Shown here one piece after another: positions 25,962 to 34,124 of a stretch of 64,000 nt of DNA. Numbering within the stretch: position 1 is the first letter of the stretch; every line of letters starts with the position of its first letter. Made by a program: the position numbers and the translations under genes. The notes under the pieces are model-generated. The model did no database searches. It was not told the DNA's origin and saw only the letters and a list, made by a program, of their open reading frames with translations. The stretch is from G965237725 sp965237725. GTDB taxonomy: Bacteria; Pseudomonadota; Gammaproteobacteria; Arenicellales; Poriferihabitantaceae. Where the stretch lies: assembly GCA_965237725.1 (NCBI GenBank), contig OZ250151.1, forward strand, positions 1,736,001-1,800,000, given 5' to 3'.

Positions 25962-26681
25962 TTGATTGAAGCGATTCGACTGTCAAAAATTATGGCAGAG
26001 CGGGGAATCTGTTCCCGGCGTGAGGCAGACCGCTTTATCGAAGCGGGACTGGTTTACGTCGATGGAAAAGTGGTGGATACCCTGGGTAGCCGAATCCTAC
26101 CTTCCCAGGAAGTTGTTCTGGATCAACGCGCAAAGAATGCCCAATTTCAACTCGCCACTGTACTGATCAACAAGCCTCGGGGATATGTCTCCGGCCTTCC
26201 GGAAAAACAATACCAGTCCGCAGTCATGCTGATTGAGCAACAGAATCGACAAAATCGCAATGAGAACGCACCGAACCGAAGGGGTCTGGCGCCAGCAGGA
26301 CGACTCGATATCGACTCTACAGGGTTGATTGTTTTCACCCAGGATGGCCGCATTGCCAAACAACTGATTGGGCCGAAAAATACCACCGAAAAAGAGTATC
26401 TGGTTTCCGTCCACGGTGAAATCACCGAACAAAAACTTGAGAAACTCCGTCATGGTTTATCACTCGACAACAAACCATTGCGTCCGGCGAAAATTGAAAG
26501 ACTAAAAGGTTCACAATTGCGCTTCACTCTCAATGAAGGCCGAAAACGACAAATTCGACGGATGTGCGAGCAAGTGGATTTAACCGTCCAACGTCTGATT
26601 AGAGTTCGAGTCGGCAAGGTAAAACTCGGCAATCTCGAGGAAGGAAAATGGCGGTTATTACAACCCGGCGAAAGTTTTTAG
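25962..26681 (+). CDS. Pseudouridine synthase of the RluB/RluE/RluF (RsuA) family
   Basis: A 239-residue protein. An N-terminal S4 RNA-binding domain (IRLSKIMAERGICSRREADRFIE) is followed by the synthase domain. The catalytic Asp lies in PAGRLDIDSTGLIVFTQDG, and the C-terminal signature is NEGRKRQIRRMCEQVDL. It converts uridine to pseudouridine in ribosomal RNA. The S4 domain favours RluF- or RluB-like proteins over RluE, but the genomic place is that of rluE in E. coli, so I leave the symbol open. Start TTG at 25962, 8 bp after purB. Confidence 0.88.
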   Translation: MIEAIRLSKIMAERGICSRREADRFIEAGLVYVDGKVVDTLGSRILPSQEVVLDQRAKNAQFQLATVLINKPRGYVSGLPEKQYQSAVMLIEQQNRQNRNENAPNRRGLAPAGRLDIDSTGLIVFTQDGRIAKQLIGPKNTTEKEYLVSVHGEITEQKLEKLRHGLSLDNKPLRPAKIERLKGSQLRFTLNEGRKRQIRRMCEQVDLTVQRLIRVRVGKVKLGNLEEGKWRLLQPGESF

Positions 26682-26694
26682 CAGCGAAATATAA

Positions 26695-27720
26695 ATGTAT
26701 GGATTCTTAAGACCGCTGTTGTTCCGGCTCGATGCTGAAACCAGTCACGATCTTGTGCTTGGAACTCTCGGCCTGGTTTCAAAATCAAAAGTACTATCAA
26801 CCCTTCTGGCAAAACTATCCGGAGCGAAACAACTTCATCAGCCAATAAGCGTCATGGGTATCGATTTTCCCAATCCCGTAGGCATGGCAGCAGGTCTGGA
26901 CAAACAGGGTAAAGCCAGTAACGCCCTGCATGCCATGGGATTCGGCTGGATCGAGCTAGGCACGGTGACGCCACTACCCCAGCCAGGCAACCCGAAACCG
27001 CGGATGTTTCGACTGCCTGAATCCTCGGCGCTGATCAATCGCATGGGCTTTAACAGTGTGGGTTTGGATCAATTTAGCCAAAATCTGAAAACTTGTTCGC
27101 CAAAAATCATAAAAGGCATCAACATTGGCAAAAATGCTGCGACTCCAATAAACAAGTCTGTAGATGATTATATTGCGGGTTTGAGAGGGGTTTACGATTT
27201 TGCGGATTATGTTGCGATTAATATATCGTCTCCCAATACCCAGGACCTGCGCGAGTTACAAAACGACCAGGCCCTGAACCAGCTCCTTTCTGCCCTTGAT
27301 AATGAGCGCCAGAAACTAGGGGATAGCTCAGGCACCTATGTGCCCCTGGTTTTAAAAATTGCCCCGGATATCGATCAGAACCAGATCGATGCCATAACCA
27401 AATTATTGCTTAAGTATAAGATTGACGGTGTAGCGGCAACCAATACCACGGTTTCCCGTAACGGGGTCGAAAACCATCCTGCCGCCGCCGAGGTTGGCGG
27501 ACTCAGCGGTGTGCCATTACAAAAACCTGCCACAGCGGTGATTTCGTCGTTGTATAAAAATCTGCAAGATGAGATTCCGATCATTGGAATGGGTGGAATC
27601 AACGATGTAAATTCTGCCCGGGAGAAATTTGAAGCCGGGGCAAAATTGATTCAACTCTACACTGGATTCATCTATCGCGGCCCAAAATTAATAAAGGAAA
27701 TTCTCCAGGGTATCGGTTAG
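26695..27720 (+). CDS. pyrD: Dihydroorotate dehydrogenase (quinone), class 2
   Basis: A 341-residue membrane-associated flavoenzyme of pyrimidine synthesis that hands electrons to ubiquinone. The amphipathic N-terminus MYGFLRPLLFRLDAETSHDLVL marks class 2. FMN-site segments follow: PVGMAAGLDKQG, INRMGFNSVG, the catalytic-Ser NISSPNTQDLRELQ near 176, and IPIIGMGGI. It follows the pseudouridine synthase by 13 bp and may share its transcript. Confidence 0.96.
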   Translation: MYGFLRPLLFRLDAETSHDLVLGTLGLVSKSKVLSTLLAKLSGAKQLHQPISVMGIDFPNPVGMAAGLDKQGKASNALHAMGFGWIELGTVTPLPQPGNPKPRMFRLPESSALINRMGFNSVGLDQFSQNLKTCSPKIIKGINIGKNAATPINKSVDDYIAGLRGVYDFADYVAINISSPNTQDLRELQNDQALNQLLSALDNERQKLGDSSGTYVPLVLKIAPDIDQNQIDAITKLLLKYKIDGVAATNTTVSRNGVENHPAAAEVGGLSGVPLQKPATAVISSLYKNLQDEIPIIGMGGINDVNSAREKFEAGAKLIQLYTGFIYRGPKLIKEILQGIG

Positions 27721-27934
27721 TTACTCAAGATCCAGAGGCTTATAAATCCCTTCGGTCTCTGATAGTATAGATCAACGATTAACCAGATCGTGAGAATAGC
27801 CATGATAAAATTCACTCGTCAATTTTGTCTCCGCCCGTATATGGACTCCTGCTGTTAAACAAGTAAGATTTTGATCAGAGTTAAGACGCGACTGTATGTC
27901 TGAGTTTGGCTCTATGGATATAGGCCCGAGCTCC

Positions 27935-28090
27935 TTAAGTCAGGATCGCCCTGAGTTGTTTATTGGCAATACGTTTGCTGATGCCAACCAGGCTGCTTTT
28001 TCCACCACTGCTATATTTTATTAGCGTTAACTCCAGATAGGCTGTATACGCTCGACCATTTTTAAAAACCTGGCCAGAGCCCAATGATGG
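27935..28090 (-). pseudogene. Possible remnant of a PAS-domain-like protein
   Basis: A 51-codon minus-strand frame ends at TAA 27935-27937 and reads GQVFKNGRAYTAYLELTLIK then GISKRIANKQ. The pattern resembles the end of a PAS domain (an 'ELxLxPI...GxxRDITxRK' layout). A TAA at 28091-28093 cuts it at the N-side and no start or full domain is present. This is a weak resemblance, read by eye. Confidence 0.22.
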
Positions 28091-28179
28091 TTACAATAAC
28101 ATTGCACTGATCAGACCGACTTCCTCAAACTCGGTTATTTTGGTACAAACGACGTGTTCCTTAATCTGAACCTGGGATT

Positions 28180-28212
28180 AAATGGAGCCGGATTTAATTT
28201 CCGGCTCTATTT
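28180..28212. terminator. Hairpin after the outer-membrane protein gene
   Basis: GAGCCGG (28185-28191) pairs with CCGGCTC (28201-28207), extended by AAAT/ATTT ends into a stem of about 12 pairs. It stands 41 bp past the stop of the minus-strand barrel gene. The U-tract is short on both strands, so this is a moderate terminator candidate that could work for either direction. Confidence 0.55.
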
Positions 28213-28252
28213 AGCGGACAATAATACAGGTTTTGTCCTGTTTGGATGATGA

Positions 28253-28783
28253 TTAGAAGTTGTAGGATAACCCTATTGAAAAAACATCTACATCAAGGTC
28301 TTCAACTTCATACCGTTCGGCCTCACCGCGTACCGCCCATCGATTATCGAACGTGTACTCGATTCCAACACCATAAAAGGCGTCAGTGTCACTATTACTC
28401 CGCAGTTGCGCGCTGATCGGGCCAACGGTGTCAGCATCCCAATCGTGAACCCCGGCCTTGCCAAATAATGATACATGGGGAGATACCGGAATTATCCCGA
28501 CTGCCGCAATACTCAGGCCATCGAGTTCAAGTTGACTACCGCGATCACTAATCTCACCAAAATCGTAGTAGCCGCCCTCAATTGCAAAGTAGCTATTAAG
28601 TTTGTATCCGCCGTATATTTTTCCGCCAGTATCGTCTTCGTCGATACCGCGTTCATCAACAAATGCCTGTGAGACACCACCACCCAGATACCAGTTGCCT
28701 TGGGCGTGAGACTGCATTGTGGTAGCCGCAGCAGTCAGTGCAACGACACTAATAAGTAATGTTTTAATTTTAGAAATTTTCAT
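28253..28783 (-). CDS. Outer-membrane beta-barrel protein (OmpA/OmpX-like porin family)
   Basis: A 176-residue protein. The signal peptide ISVVALTAAATTMQSHAQ is followed by an 8-stranded-barrel pattern of alternating residues: NWYLGGGVSQAF, GGKIYGGYKLNSYFAIEGGYYDFG, and the end VFSIGLSYNF with the terminal Phe recognised by BAM. The start at 28783 was chosen because GGAGA lies 7 bp upstream and the signal peptide begins there; the frame stays open further upstream without coding character. It is divergent from an ECF sigma factor gene, a common arrangement for envelope-stress targets. Confidence 0.85.
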   Translation of the reverse strand: MKISKIKTLLISVVALTAAATTMQSHAQGNWYLGGGVSQAFVDERGIDEDDTGGKIYGGYKLNSYFAIEGGYYDFGEISDRGSQLELDGLSIAAVGIIPVSPHVSLFGKAGVHDWDADTVGPISAQLRSNSDTDAFYGVGIEYTFDNRWAVRGEAERYEVEDLDVDVFSIGLSYNF

Positions 28784-28951
28784 TTTCGAATCTCCTATGT
28801 GAATTCGTATAAAGTTCAGAATGTGATATTGGTGGTCAAAACCGCAATATCTACTTGTGGCACTTCGACGCAACGAGATCGAAAAAGGTTACAGGCTAGC
28901 GAAATTTGGTTCTGGAAAATTGATCTTAGACTCTGAAAATTCTTATGAGCT

Positions 28952-28968
28952 TTTTGAACCGTTCAAAA
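28952..28968. promoter_or_regulatory. Perfect 17-bp palindrome upstream of the sigma factor gene
   Basis: TTTTGAAC-C-GTTCAAAA is an 8+8 palindrome with a single central base. It lies 58 bp upstream of the sigma factor ATG and 168 bp from the barrel gene start. Its length and location suggest an operator for a dimeric regulator of the divergent pair. No matching second site was seen. Confidence 0.4.
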
Positions 28969-29026
28969 TATTTGCGGTCGTAGTTGGTCAGAACCTGAAC
29001 GAGTGAAAATAATAGCTGGAATCATA

Positions 29027-29614
29027 ATGAGCAGAACTGAAAACCAACTTATCAACGGATTACGAAACAGTGATTCAGTCCGTTACGAGACCCTGGTAAG
29101 AAAATACGGTGGGCGGATGTTGTCCGTCGCAAGGCGATATCTTAAAAACGAAGCAGATGCCCAGGACTGTGTCCAGGATGCCTATATTCAGGCATTTCGT
29201 AATATTCACAAATTTGAGGGACGGTCTACTATAGAAACCTGGCTACATCGAATCGTTGTAAATACCGCGCTTATGAAAATTCGGTCACAAAAACGACGTC
29301 GGGAGGCGTTTATTGAAGATATTCCGTCTCTATTCGATAAAAATGGGATGCGTATAGAAACAGAGAATGAAATTTCGTTGTCAGCCGAAACTTTGCTTGA
29401 GAATAAGATGACTCGAGCGTTGATACGCCAACAAATCGATGAATTACCGAAAACCTCGCGCAACCTAATTCTTCTTCGTGACATCGAAGGGTATAGTACT
29501 CAGGAGACGGCTGCTTTGTTGGGAATTTCAACGAGCGCCACCAAAACGGGTTTGCATCGTGCGCGTGAAGCGTTAAAATTGAAATTAGAAGACGTTATGA
29601 AAGAGGAAGGTTGA
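29027..29614 (+). CDS. RNA polymerase sigma factor, ECF/sigma-70 family
   Basis: A 195-residue ECF sigma factor. Region 2 reads YETLVRKYGGRMLSVARRYL and EADAQDCVQDAYIQAFRNIHKFEGRSTIETWLHRIVVN. Region 4 reads LPKTSRNLILLRDIEGYSTQETAALLGIS with the DNA-binding helix following. It would redirect polymerase to its own regulon, released by the adjacent anti-sigma factor. ATG at 29027 is preferred over GTG at 29003 because family N-termini start near there. The following gene overlaps its stop (TGATG). Confidence 0.93.
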   Translation: MSRTENQLINGLRNSDSVRYETLVRKYGGRMLSVARRYLKNEADAQDCVQDAYIQAFRNIHKFEGRSTIETWLHRIVVNTALMKIRSQKRRREAFIEDIPSLFDKNGMRIETENEISLSAETLLENKMTRALIRQQIDELPKTSRNLILLRDIEGYSTQETAALLGISTSATKTGLHRAREALKLKLEDVMKEEG

Positions 29615-29922
29615 TGAGTGTTTTCAAGAATTCAGTGAGAATAATGAGGGGATTCGCGATGCGCATGATTCCTGGGTTGGCGACATGTGAAGAATTGGAA
29701 AAATTTGTTGTTGAATATGTCGATGGGTCTCTGCCGGAAAAGCAGCGACGGATTTTTGAGCACCATCTTGGATTGTGTGTTGCTTGTGGAAAATATATAC
29801 AGGACTACCAAAAAGTAATTAGATTAGGCCGAGCCGCTTTTGAAGATACTGAACATGATTGCGAAGCTATGCCTGAATCGTTAGTTAAAGCGATACTCAC
29901 GGCACGTACTGAGGCTGAATAA
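29614..29922 (+). CDS. Anti-sigma factor with zinc-finger (zf-HC2/ZAS-like) motif
   Basis: A small protein of 102 residues translated by TGATG coupling from the sigma factor. It has the H-x3-C-x2-C core HHLGLCVAC preceded by a conserved leader ATCEELEKFVVEYVDGSLP, the mark of ZAS anti-sigma domains. No transmembrane helix follows, so it is probably a soluble sensor, perhaps redox- or metal-responsive through the cysteines (inference). Its overlap with the sigma gene indicates a matched pair. Confidence 0.82.
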   Translation: MSVFKNSVRIMRGFAMRMIPGLATCEELEKFVVEYVDGSLPEKQRRIFEHHLGLCVACGKYIQDYQKVIRLGRAAFEDTEHDCEAMPESLVKAILTARTEAE

Positions 29923-29996
29923 ATACTAGAAAATGTATGTTAGGCCGACTTTATCGAGGGAAGAACAGATGAACAAGCAGTGTACCCGGTCAGATC

Positions 29997-30539
29997 GTGA
30001 TTATTGAATTTTCAGCTTTGGGCAAAAACATGGGCTCTGGGATAGCTTTGAGTATTTGCCTGCTGCTCATTCCATTTTCTGGGCCCATATCTGGCCCACT
30101 ATTTGCCCCAGCATCCGCCAATGAGCTTTTTCCTGAAATTGTTCCCGATCCGGCTTATACCCCAGAGGAGGTTGTGGGCATTCAAATGCGCGCTCTGGGT
30201 CAAAACGACAAGCCATTCGAAAATGCAGGTATCGAACTTACGTTTCGATTTGCTTCACCGAATAACCAGCGCAACACCGGACCGCTGGCCCGCTTTGAGG
30301 TACTTTTTGAGAATCTCGCTTACAAACCCATGCTCAGTTACGCCAGCATGGAAATAGGCGAAAGTATGATAGTCAATGGCTCAGCCATGGTGCCCGTCCT
30401 GCTCGATGACATGCATGGGAAGAAAGTAGGTTATATGTTTACCCTGAGCCAGCAAATTGACCCCCCCTATGAAAATTGCTGGATGACAGATAGGGTCGTG
30501 CGGGTCCAGTTACCCAATAATAGTTCGTCCATATTGTAG
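29997..30539 (+). CDS. Exported DUF4864-like protein
   Basis: A 180-residue protein with a signal-like hydrophobic segment (IALSICLLLIPFSG) and the DUF4864-type pattern: VVGIQMRALGQND, AGIELTFRFASPNNQRNTGP, and a final QQIDPPYENCWMTDRVV. The function of that family is unknown to me. It follows the sigma/anti-sigma pair on the same strand by 74 bp, so it may belong to that regulon. GTG at 29997 and ATG at 30030 are both possible starts; the latter gives a cleaner signal peptide. A 12-codon ATG mini-ORF with its own ribosome site (29969-30007) overlaps the GTG. Confidence 0.65.
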   Translation: MIIEFSALGKNMGSGIALSICLLLIPFSGPISGPLFAPASANELFPEIVPDPAYTPEEVVGIQMRALGQNDKPFENAGIELTFRFASPNNQRNTGPLARFEVLFENLAYKPMLSYASMEIGESMIVNGSAMVPVLLDDMHGKKVGYMFTLSQQIDPPYENCWMTDRVVRVQLPNNSSSIL

Positions 30540-30698
30540 GCGTCCACTGACTGTTAAACTTTCCAGGTGTTACATCAGAAAATTGTATTTGCCAAGTTGA
30601 TGCGTCCGAAGCGATAATTGGCGCCATCTGAAATGCCCGGCGGTAAAAGCCTTGTTATAGGTTAATCAAGGCCGTCCATCGAACTGCGCACTACTGAC

Positions 30699-30710
30699 TT
30701 ATACGTATAA
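30699..30710. promoter_or_regulatory. Palindrome upstream of the aminotransferase gene
   Basis: TTATACGTATAA is a perfect 12-bp palindrome ending 25 bp before the aminotransferase ATG, between any promoter and the AAGAGGAA ribosome site. It could be an operator, but short AT-rich palindromes occur by chance. Confidence 0.25.
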
Positions 30711-30735
30711 CTTACACGGTTAAGAGGAAATATAA

Positions 30736-32088
30736 ATGAATGCTCCACTAGACAACGCTGCACTTCTGAAAAAGGATCATGCGCACATGATTCACCCCCT
30801 ACATCATACCGCGGGCCATGCCAACGGACGGGTATGGGTCAAGGCAGAAGGCTCCCATTTGTATGATGCAGATGGAAATAAATTCATCGATGGCCTGTCC
30901 TGTCTGTGGAATGTTAGTGCTGGCCATGGTCGTCAGACTCTGGCTGATGCGGCGCATAAACAGATGACAGACATGGCATTTTGTTCGAGCTATGCCGGCG
31001 GCTCCAATCGCCCTGCCATAGAACTTGCTGAACGACTTTCTAAAATTGCATATTCAAATATGCAGAATTTTTATTTTACTTCCGGCGGTGGCGAAGCCAC
31101 TGACAGTAATTTCAAACTGGCGCGATATTACTGGAAGGCCAAAGGCAGGCCTGAGAAAACCAAGGTTATCGCCCGTGACTGGGCTTACCATGGTGTCACC
31201 TTCGCGGCCATGTGTGCAACGGGAATTAAAAGTTATTGGCCGATGTTTGAGCCCCGTATTCCAGGCTTCAGCCACATCCCAGCCCCTGACCCTTATCACT
31301 ATCCCATGCCCGAAGACGGCTCATCCCAGGGTATCGCCGCAGCCAATGAACTGGAGAAAGAAATTCTTAAGCAGGGTCCAGAAACCGTTGCCATGTTTAT
31401 CGCGGAACCCGTACAGGGTGCTGGTGGTGTAATCGTACCCCAGGATGATTATTTCAAGCGCATTCGTGAAATCTGCGATCAATACGAAGTCCTGCTGGTA
31501 TCCGATGAAGTCATAACCGGCTTCGGCAGGACGGGCAAGATGTTCGGCTTGCAACATTACGGCGTTGAACCCGATCTAATGCAATTTGCCAAATCCATTA
31601 CATCGGGCTCGATTCCACTGGGTGGCATTGGTATCAGCGATGAAATTGCTGAAACCATCACCTCGAGCAAGTCACCGTGGATGCACGCTTACACTTATAG
31701 TGGACACCCAACAACCTGTGCCGTGGCGCTGGCAACCCTGGATATTATTGAGGGTGAGGACCTGCCTGGTCAGGCTGCGAGCAAGGGTGAAGCGATGTTA
31801 CAGAAACTTCACGACGCTCTGGATGGCCATCCTCATGTTGGCAATATTCGCGGCAAAGGCATGATGCACGGCATCGAGCTAGTCAAGGACAAATCTACCA
31901 AAGAGTGGTTTGAAGCTGATTTTGGCCTTGGTGGAAAACTGACCAACGCCATGTTGGATCGTGGTTTGTATACCCGGGTCAGGAGCGAAGTCATCTGCAA
32001 TGCACCACCGTTGACCACCGACGAAGCTACCATCGACGAAATGGTTGGGATTTATAAAGATGCCATTGTCGAGGTGCTTGGAAGTTAA
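30736..32088 (+). CDS. Class III omega-aminotransferase (pyruvate-type)
   Basis: A 450-residue PLP enzyme. Family signatures are HANGRVWVKAEGSHLYDADG, SGGGEATDSNFKLARYYW, the PLP-binding DEVITGFGRTGKMFG, and the Schiff-base lysine in DLMQFAKSITSG. The GNIRGKGMMHGIELV segment follows. It should move an amino group from an omega-amino acid, polyamine or beta-alanine to pyruvate; the closest resemblance is to putrescine- or beta-alanine-pyruvate enzymes, but substrate choice is not readable. An AAGAGGAA ribosome site precedes the ATG. A good terminator follows. Confidence 0.88.
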   Translation: MNAPLDNAALLKKDHAHMIHPLHHTAGHANGRVWVKAEGSHLYDADGNKFIDGLSCLWNVSAGHGRQTLADAAHKQMTDMAFCSSYAGGSNRPAIELAERLSKIAYSNMQNFYFTSGGGEATDSNFKLARYYWKAKGRPEKTKVIARDWAYHGVTFAAMCATGIKSYWPMFEPRIPGFSHIPAPDPYHYPMPEDGSSQGIAAANELEKEILKQGPETVAMFIAEPVQGAGGVIVPQDDYFKRIREICDQYEVLLVSDEVITGFGRTGKMFGLQHYGVEPDLMQFAKSITSGSIPLGGIGISDEIAETITSSKSPWMHAYTYSGHPTTCAVALATLDIIEGEDLPGQAASKGEAMLQKLHDALDGHPHVGNIRGKGMMHGIELVKDKSTKEWFEADFGLGGKLTNAMLDRGLYTRVRSEVICNAPPLTTDEATIDEMVGIYKDAIVEVLGS

Positions 32089-32125
32089 TATTTAAAGCAT
32101 CTATAAAACTAAAAAAGGACTTAAA

Positions 32126-32160
32126 AGAGGGCCTAAAAGAGAGCTAGGGCCCTCTTTTTG
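32126..32160 (+). terminator. Rho-independent terminator after the aminotransferase
   Basis: AGAGGGCC (32126-32133) pairs with GGCCCTCT (32148-32155) and is followed at once by TTTTTG. The GC-rich 8-bp stem and U-tract face the plus strand, ending the aminotransferase transcript. It lies between two convergent genes. Confidence 0.85.
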
Positions 32161-32169
32161 TTTGGCCGC

Positions 32170-32634
32170 TTAGGCGTCCTGCTCGAATGCCGCTATGGCT
32201 TCTTCCAGGTCTTTATATTCTTCGCAGTTATCGCAGTATTTTGAAAGCTTTTTCAAATGGTATTTGGCTTTTTTCAGTTCGTCCAAAGTAAGATAGAGCT
32301 CGCCAATGTATTCGTGAGCACCCAAATGTTTTTTATCGAGTTTCAATGCTTTTTTGTAAGATTTTAAAGATTCATCCAGCATGCCAACCTTTCGCTGACT
32401 GTATCCCAGATAATTCCAGGCGTCGGCATTTTTGGATTCATCTTCTATAAATTCATTCAAGGCAACAATGGCATCTGGGTAGTTTTCCTGTTCCACCATA
32501 CTGGCAATTTCCGCGGGCACGGCACGGGCAGGTTCGCTACTACCACCACTAGAATTGGCGTTTGCCTGAAGTGAAAATATAATCAGGGATGTAAGCCCAA
32601 GGAAACGTAGTACCGATTTTTTGAAATTTGTCAT
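32170..32634 (-). CDS. Exported tetratricopeptide repeat protein
   Basis: A 154-residue protein. The signal peptide SVLRFLGLTSLIIFSLQANA is followed by two to three TPR units: NADAWNYLGYSQRKVGMLDESLKSYKKAL, HLGAHEYIGELYLTLDELKKAKYHL. A C-x2-C pair (YCDNCEEY) closes the repeat region. TPR arrays bind peptides; the partner is unknown. A TCTCC/GGAGA ribosome site precedes the ATG. It converges with the aminotransferase and shares its terminator region. Confidence 0.8.
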   Translation of the reverse strand: MTNFKKSVLRFLGLTSLIIFSLQANANSSGGSSEPARAVPAEIASMVEQENYPDAIVALNEFIEDESKNADAWNYLGYSQRKVGMLDESLKSYKKALKLDKKHLGAHEYIGELYLTLDELKKAKYHLKKLSKYCDNCEEYKDLEEAIAAFEQDA

Positions 32635-32681
32635 GGTCTTCTCCTGGTTTTAAGGCTCGAGTTTAATTTATATCCATAAGG

Positions 32682-33107
32682 TTATACCGCCGAATTACGC
32701 TTTTGTTCCATCGCCGTATCAAACTTCACCTTATTAATCACAAATCTTTCATGGGTGCCCTGGGATATCAATTCAATGTCATCGAAGCCTTCGACATTAA
32801 ATTTTAGTCGCCGACCGTCTACCTCAATTAGCTCTACCTTAGCTGTTACCGTAAAACCAGCAGGGGTTGCTGCCAGGTGACTGAAATTTACCTGGGTACC
32901 CACGCTTTGTTCTTCAGGCCAGTCCAGGTGAGGAATCACTGCTTTTAAACAGGCCCATTCGAGAAACCCGACCATAAAACCCGTTGCAAACACTTCGGGC
33001 ATAAGCAAAAATTCTGGTGCTTCGGGGTATAGCGCCGGAACCATTTTATTTTCGGTGAGCTCAAACGAATGCTCAAACTTGACGCCGGGTTTTAAAGAAT
33101 CTTTCAT
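32682..33107 (-). CDS. Hotdog-fold thioesterase (FlK-like family)
   Basis: A 141-residue protein resembling fluoroacetyl-CoA thioesterase relatives. The segment LMPEVFATGFMVGFLEWACL supplies the Thr and Glu, and VNFSHLAATPAGF the His, that form the FlK-type catalytic triad. A role in hydrolysing short acyl-CoAs is likely; fluoroacetate is not implied. Its ATG overlaps the stop of the GFA-family gene (ATGA), so the two are coupled. Confidence 0.78.
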   Translation of the reverse strand: MKDSLKPGVKFEHSFELTENKMVPALYPEAPEFLLMPEVFATGFMVGFLEWACLKAVIPHLDWPEEQSVGTQVNFSHLAATPAGFTVTAKVELIEVDGRRLKFNVEGFDDIELISQGTHERFVINKVKFDTAMEQKRNSAV

Positions 33108-33490
33108 TTATTTTTGTCTTCGTCTGCCAGCAATGACATGGCGGCACCATTACCCACGGTTATGTTATCCAGTTCAAACGGGTTCACCCCTTCCAGACAA
33201 CCCACATTAAATCCATACTCATTGGGATTACTACGGCGCTGGTGGTGGGTATAGATACCGCAGGTTTTACAAAAGTAGTGTTTGGCAACCTTGGTATTCC
33301 ACTGATACAAACCAAGGTTTTCCTCGCCACGGGTCACGGTTAACGCTGTCAGGGACGCCAAAGCCATAATTGCACCCTTGCGTCGACACAGGGAACAATT
33401 ACATCGGCGTAAATTTTCCAGCCCATTTGGTAAATCTATACTGAGTTCCACAGCACCGCAGTGACAGGTGGCCTTTTTAATTTCACTCAT
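33104..33490 (-). CDS. GFA/CENP-V family zinc protein
   Basis: A 128-residue protein with the zinc ligands of the GFA (glutathione-dependent formaldehyde-activating) fold: CHCGAVEL, RRCNCSLCRRKGAI and YFCKTCGIY. Family members bind zinc and some glutathione; few have proven substrates. Translationally coupled to the downstream thioesterase, which suggests a small detoxification or acyl-thioester unit (inference). Confidence 0.85.
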   Translation of the reverse strand: MSEIKKATCHCGAVELSIDLPNGLENLRRCNCSLCRRKGAIMALASLTALTVTRGEENLGLYQWNTKVAKHYFCKTCGIYTHHQRRSNPNEYGFNVGCLEGVNPFELDNITVGNGAAMSLLADEDKNK

Positions 33491-33576
33491 TTGCTCGCTC
33501 CAGGTCTAATTTTATTGCATCAATATACAACAACCAAAATTTTTCGACCGAACTTTATCTGCTCAGTAAACCAAAC

Positions 33577-34104
33577 TCAAATTAATTCTGCTTCAATATA
33601 ACTCTCACTGATTTCAATATTTTTTCGCCTACGTTCCAGATCTGAATCAATTTGAACTTCCACAGCTTCGATGACTTTTATATATTCCGCCGGAAAGTGA
33701 TTTTCTTTTGCACCCAGCAACACAAACGCCTTATACCAGTCATAGGGTTTGATCTCGCAGTCGAGACGGCTCGGGTAGTAGGTGAATGCCTCTATAATTG
33801 TATCTGCGGTTTTGATTTCTACCCGGCGGTCGATATAACCAAAGCCCGAGCCTTCAATCTTATCGAGTATGGGTTTCTCTATCCTGTCCATTTCGTATAA
33901 CGCGCCAATCACCATCTCATCACTATCTACGGACTCAATACCACATTTGCCTGATCCATCACCGCCGGGTTTGTTAAAGCTAAGACGGTGGTTTGATAAA
34001 ACACCGACACCGATATTTTTTATCGACAGTGCACGCGCATGTAACCTGGCAAAAAGCAGGTTGGATCCATATGCGAAATAAATTACTTTTTCGTTGTCAG
34101 GCAT
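33577..34104 (-). CDS. Gamma-glutamylcyclotransferase-like protein (AIG2-like fold), copy 1
   Basis: A 175-residue protein with the GGCT signature YFAYGSNLL near the N-terminus and the putative catalytic Glu in LDKIEGSGFGYIDR. The fold releases 5-oxoproline from gamma-glutamyl substrates. It starts 20 bp after the ATP-grasp-like gene, and a second cyclotransferase lies 1.3 kb away on the opposite strand. Confidence 0.82.
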   Translation of the reverse strand: MPDNEKVIYFAYGSNLLFARLHARALSIKNIGVGVLSNHRLSFNKPGGDGSGKCGIESVDSDEMVIGALYEMDRIEKPILDKIEGSGFGYIDRRVEIKTADTIIEAFTYYPSRLDCEIKPYDWYKAFVLLGAKENHFPAEYIKVIEAVEVQIDSDLERRRKNIEISESYIEAELI

Positions 34105-34124
34105 TTATAGCGTTTTTCCTGAAT

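Larger units (their letters stand above)
27721..28252. other. Gene-poor region after pyrD
   Basis: This 532-bp stretch holds no complete gene. I see a decayed reading frame on the minus strand (27935-28090) and a strong hairpin at 28180-28212. The remainder shows no open frame with coding character and no tRNA-like cloverleaf. Confidence 0.5.
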
